Below the pieces are notes generated by a model, which had not been told where the DNA came from, did no database searches, and saw nothing but the letters and a program-made list of their open reading frames with translations. A stretch of DNA of 64,000 nucleotides from JAHFPN01 sp963765745 (GTDB lineage Bacteria > Pseudomonadota > Alphaproteobacteria > Rhizobiales > Xanthobacteraceae). The position numbers and the translations under genes are program-made. The stretch lies in contig CAVXXM010000010.1 in NCBI GenBank assembly GCA_963765745.1, positions 124,001 to 188,000 of the forward strand. Direction: 5' to 3'. Positions within the stretch are counted from its first letter, which is position 1; each line of letters begins with the position of its first letter. Below are positions 61,479 to 64,000 of this stretch, piece after piece.

Positions 61479-62788
61479 GTTCGCTCATGGCGCGCGGATT
61501 GGCTCCTCGCATGGGCCCGCTTCCGAGACGGCCGGTGATCGTGGCCGCGCTCGACATCGGCACCAGCAAGATCGCCTGCCTGATCGCCCGGCTCACGCCG
61601 CGCAGCGGCGGCGACGTGATGCGCGGCCGCACCCATTCGATCGAGCTGATCGGCTTCGGCCACACCAGTTCGCGCGGCATCAAAAGTGGCGCGGTTGCCG
61701 ACATGGCGCGGGCCGAAGAATCGATCCGGCGCGCGGTGGACGCGGCCGAGCGCATGGCCCGGCTCGAGATCGCTTCGGTGCTGGTCAGCGTCTCCGGCGG
61801 CCGGCTCGGCAGCGAGTCGTTCGCGGCCTCGGTGCGCCTGCAGGGCGCTTCCGCCGATCAGGGCGATATCGGCGGCGTGCTCGATGCGGCGAGCCTGCAT
61901 TCGGTGCGCGACGGACGCGCCGTATTGCATTCGCTTCCGGTCGGCTATGGGCTCGACGGCAGCGCGCATATCCGCGATCCGCGCGGCATGATCGGTCAGG
62001 TGCTCGCCGTCGATTTGCACGTGGTCACGGCCGACTGGCCGGCGCTGAAGAATCTGGTGTTCCTGGCCGAGCGTTGCCATCTCTCGGTCGAAGGGCTGGT
62101 GGCCGCGCCCTATGCGGCCGCGCTTTCGTCGCTCACCGCCGACGAGGCGGAACTCGGCGCCATCTGCATCGATTTCGGCGCGGGTACCACGACCGTTTCG
62201 GTTTTCGCCGGCGGCGACTGCGTGCATACCGACGGGATCGCGATCGGCGGCCAGCATTTGACCCTCGACCTCGCCCGCGCGCTGTCGGCCCGCGTTTCCG
62301 AGGCCGAGCGGCTGAAATCGCTCTATGGAAATGTGATCGCGACGGCTTCCGACGACCACGACATGATCACGGTGCCGGCGATCGAGGGCGATCGTGAATT
62401 GCCGACCGCGGTGCCGCGCTCGCAAATTGTGCGGACCTTGCGCCCGCGGGTCGAGGAAATCGTCGAATTCCTGCGCGAGCGGCTGGGCGCCGCCGGCATG
62501 CTCGGCGACGCGCGCCGCCGCCTGGTGCTGACCGGGGGCGGGGCGCAGCTGACGGGGCTTTCCGAATATGTCGGCCGCGCCTTCGGCGCCACGGCACGGA
62601 TCGGCCGGCCGATCGGGATCGGGCGGCTGTCGGACACCGGCCGCGCGCCGGGGTTCGCCGCGGCCGCGGGATTGCTGGTTTTTCCGCAGGTCGCGGACCG
62701 GGAGCACTTCGAACCGCGCCGCCGGGCGGTCACCAACGAGGGGAATTACCTAAAGCGCGTAGGGAGTTGGCTCAAGGAGTCGTTCTAG
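61475..62788 (+). CDS. ftsA: Cell division protein FtsA
   Basis: FtsA is an actin-like ATPase that ties FtsZ to the membrane. The 437-residue protein has ALDIGTSKIACLIAR near residue 25, IDFGAGTTTVSVF near 230, LTGGGAQLTGL near 350 and a C-terminal amphipathic helix (YLKRVGSWLKESF), which is the membrane target sequence. Its ATG overlaps the ftsQ stop. Confidence 0.94.
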   Translation: MSSLMARGLAPRMGPLPRRPVIVAALDIGTSKIACLIARLTPRSGGDVMRGRTHSIELIGFGHTSSRGIKSGAVADMARAEESIRRAVDAAERMARLEIASVLVSVSGGRLGSESFAASVRLQGASADQGDIGGVLDAASLHSVRDGRAVLHSLPVGYGLDGSAHIRDPRGMIGQVLAVDLHVVTADWPALKNLVFLAERCHLSVEGLVAAPYAAALSSLTADEAELGAICIDFGAGTTTVSVFAGGDCVHTDGIAIGGQHLTLDLARALSARVSEAERLKSLYGNVIATASDDHDMITVPAIEGDRELPTAVPRSQIVRTLRPRVEEIVEFLRERLGAAGMLGDARRRLVLTGGGAQLTGLSEYVGRAFGATARIGRPIGIGRLSDTGRAPGFAAAAGLLVFPQVADREHFEPRRRAVTNEGNYLKRVGSWLKESF

Positions 62789-62871
62789 GCGATAAGAATG
62801 CGTCGGCGTGATTCGGCGCAGTGGTGGGGACCATAAGCAGGGGCGGCTGACTGCCCGAAAGGAAGAAGACG

Positions 62872-64000
62872 ATGGCGATCAATCTCAAGGTACCCGACAT
62901 TCGAGAGCTCAAGCCGCATCTGGTCGTGTTCGGCGTCGGCGGTGCCGGCGGCAATGCCGTCAACAACATGATCACCGCCGGACTCTCCGGGGTCGATTTC
63001 GTTTGCGCCAATACCGACGCGCAGGCGCTCACGACCTCCAAGGCCGAGCGGGTGATCCAGATGGGTGTCGAGGCGACGCAAGGACTCGGCGCCGGCTCCC
63101 ATCCCGAGGTCGGCCGTGCGGCCGCCGAGGAGGCGATCGACGAAATCCGCGACCATCTCTCGGGCGCGCACATGGTGTTCGTCACCGCCGGCATGGGCGG
63201 CGGCACCGGCACCGGGGCGGCTCCCGTCATCGCGCGAGTCGCGAAAGAGATGGGCCTGCTCACCGTCGGCGTCATCACCAAGCCGTTTCACTTCGAAGGC
63301 CAGCGGCGCATGCGGATCGCCGAAAACGGAATCCAGGAACTCGCGGCGCACGTCGATACGCTGATCGTGATCCCGAACCAGAATCTGTTCCGGGTCGCCA
63401 ACGAGAAGACCACCTTCGCCGATGCCTTCGCCATGGCCGACCAGGTGCTCTACTCGGGTGTCGCCTGCATCACCGACCTGATGGTCAAGGAAGGGCTGAT
63501 CAATCTCGACTTCGCCGACGTGCGCGCGGTGATGCGCGAAATGGGCAAGGCGATGATGGGCACCGGCGAAGCGTCCGGCGAGAAGCGCGCCATCAAGGCG
63601 GCCGAGGCCGCGATCTCCAATCCGCTGTTGGACGAAGTCTCCATGCGCGGCGCGCGCGGGCTGCTCATTTCGATCACCGGCGGCAAGGATCTCACGCTGT
63701 ACGAGGTGGACGAAGCGGCCTCGCGCATTCGCGAGGAAGTCGATCCCGACGCCAACATCATCCTCGGCGCCACCTTCGATCAAAGTCTCGAGGGCCTGGT
63801 GCGGGTGTCGGTGGTCGCGACCGGCATCGATCCGGCGCTGATCCCGGCCGCGAACCCGGCCGCCGTCGAGCGCATCACCGATCCGATCGCGCGCCAACGC
63901 ATCCAGCGCAGCGTGGAAACGCGGCGAGAATTGCCGCGGCTCTCGATGGAGGCCATGCGCGAGCACGCTTATCGTGCACCGGCCAACCACGAAGACGACG
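62872..64000 (+). CDS. ftsZ: Cell division protein FtsZ (3' part outside window)
   Basis: FtsZ is the tubulin-like GTPase that builds the division ring. The open frame runs off the right edge after about 376 codons. The first GTP loop is GVGGAGGNAVNNM near residue 21, and the tubulin signature GGGTGTGAAP is near 110. The linker and C-terminal peptide are not yet reached. The ATG at 62872 follows AAGGAAGAAG. The 83-bp gap after ftsA shows no clear promoter. Confidence 0.95.
   Translation, partial: MAINLKVPDIRELKPHLVVFGVGGAGGNAVNNMITAGLSGVDFVCANTDAQALTTSKAERVIQMGVEATQGLGAGSHPEVGRAAAEEAIDEIRDHLSGAHMVFVTAGMGGGTGTGAAPVIARVAKEMGLLTVGVITKPFHFEGQRRMRIAENGIQELAAHVDTLIVIPNQNLFRVANEKTTFADAFAMADQVLYSGVACITDLMVKEGLINLDFADVRAVMREMGKAMMGTGEASGEKRAIKAAEAAISNPLLDEVSMRGARGLLISITGGKDLTLYEVDEAASRIREEVDPDANIILGATFDQSLEGLVRVSVVATGIDPALIPAANPAAVERITDPIARQRIQRSVETRRELPRLSMEAMREHAYRAPANHEDD

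Overview
The window is a high-GC stretch (roughly two thirds G+C by eye) of an alphaproteobacterial chromosome. It most likely comes from the order Hyphomicrobiales (the Bradyrhizobium / Xanthobacteraceae side). The reasons are the hisS-hisZ-hisG operon, the split F0 operon atpI-atpB-atpE-atpF'-atpF kept apart from F1, the gene order of the division and cell-wall cluster, paired M16 peptidases near lspA, and GTCAT(C/T)CCGG-ended intergenic palindromes. Genus cannot be fixed from the sequence alone.

Layout. 1-5.6 kb: tail of a carotenoid-desaturase-like oxidoreductase, an SbmA/BacA-like ABC exporter, and a ChbG/HpnK deacetylase, GT2 transferase and GtrA flippase set for lipid-linked sugar work. 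5.6-9.4 kb: hisG, hisZ, hisS on the minus strand. 9.4-16.7 kb: DUF1304 protein, sigma-54 response regulator, divergent pobA, omega-aminotransferase, second GT2, GT39. 16.8-19.7 kb: a three-gene MacAB/Lol-type exporter (adaptor, permease, ATPase). 19.8-24.2 kb: a TipF-like degenerate EAL protein, HAD hydrolase, cheZ, cheY, ribF. 24.4-32.3 kb: ileS, lspA, a BamF-like secreted protein, an active/inactive pair of M16 peptidases, a lipoprotein with a Pro/Ala/Lys tail, and a strong terminator. 32.3-34.9 kb: F0 ATP synthase operon with a visible promoter. 35.0-43.2 kb: a likely 5-oxoproline unit: RidA and a fused 5-oxoprolinase on the minus strand, facing a TRAP transporter (DctPQM) and an aldo/keto reductase on the plus strand. 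43.2-45.3 kb: RNase P RNA, a lytic transglycosylase, and an AmpD-type amidase. 45.4-64 kb: the dcw cluster mraZ-rsmH-ftsL-ftsI-murE-murF-mraY-murD-(DUF1330)-ftsW-murG-murC-murB-ddl-ftsQ-ftsA-ftsZ, cut at the right edge inside ftsZ.

Two window-wide features matter to any reader. First, at least 24 reading-frame breaks fall in 12 genes, several of them essential (hisS, ileS, murF, atpF'). Almost all go in the +1 direction and look like single extra bases, so they are best read as consensus errors and not gene decay; I give the full gene span and the approximate break points. Second, hisS and ileS each contain an internal stretch of about 350 bp with much lower G+C (about 54% and 50% by counting) than its surroundings, which may mark mosaic genes or assembly chimeras.

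No CRISPR array, insertion sequence, prophage, tRNA or 16S/23S/5S rRNA gene was seen. I did not find a clearly undescribed multi-gene system. The most promising leads are the oxoprolinase-RidA-TRAP unit, the two low-GC synthetase patches, the DUF1330 gene inside the dcw cluster, and a MraZ-type triple repeat upstream of mraZ. No gap outside the RNase P RNA gene exceeds 300 bases.
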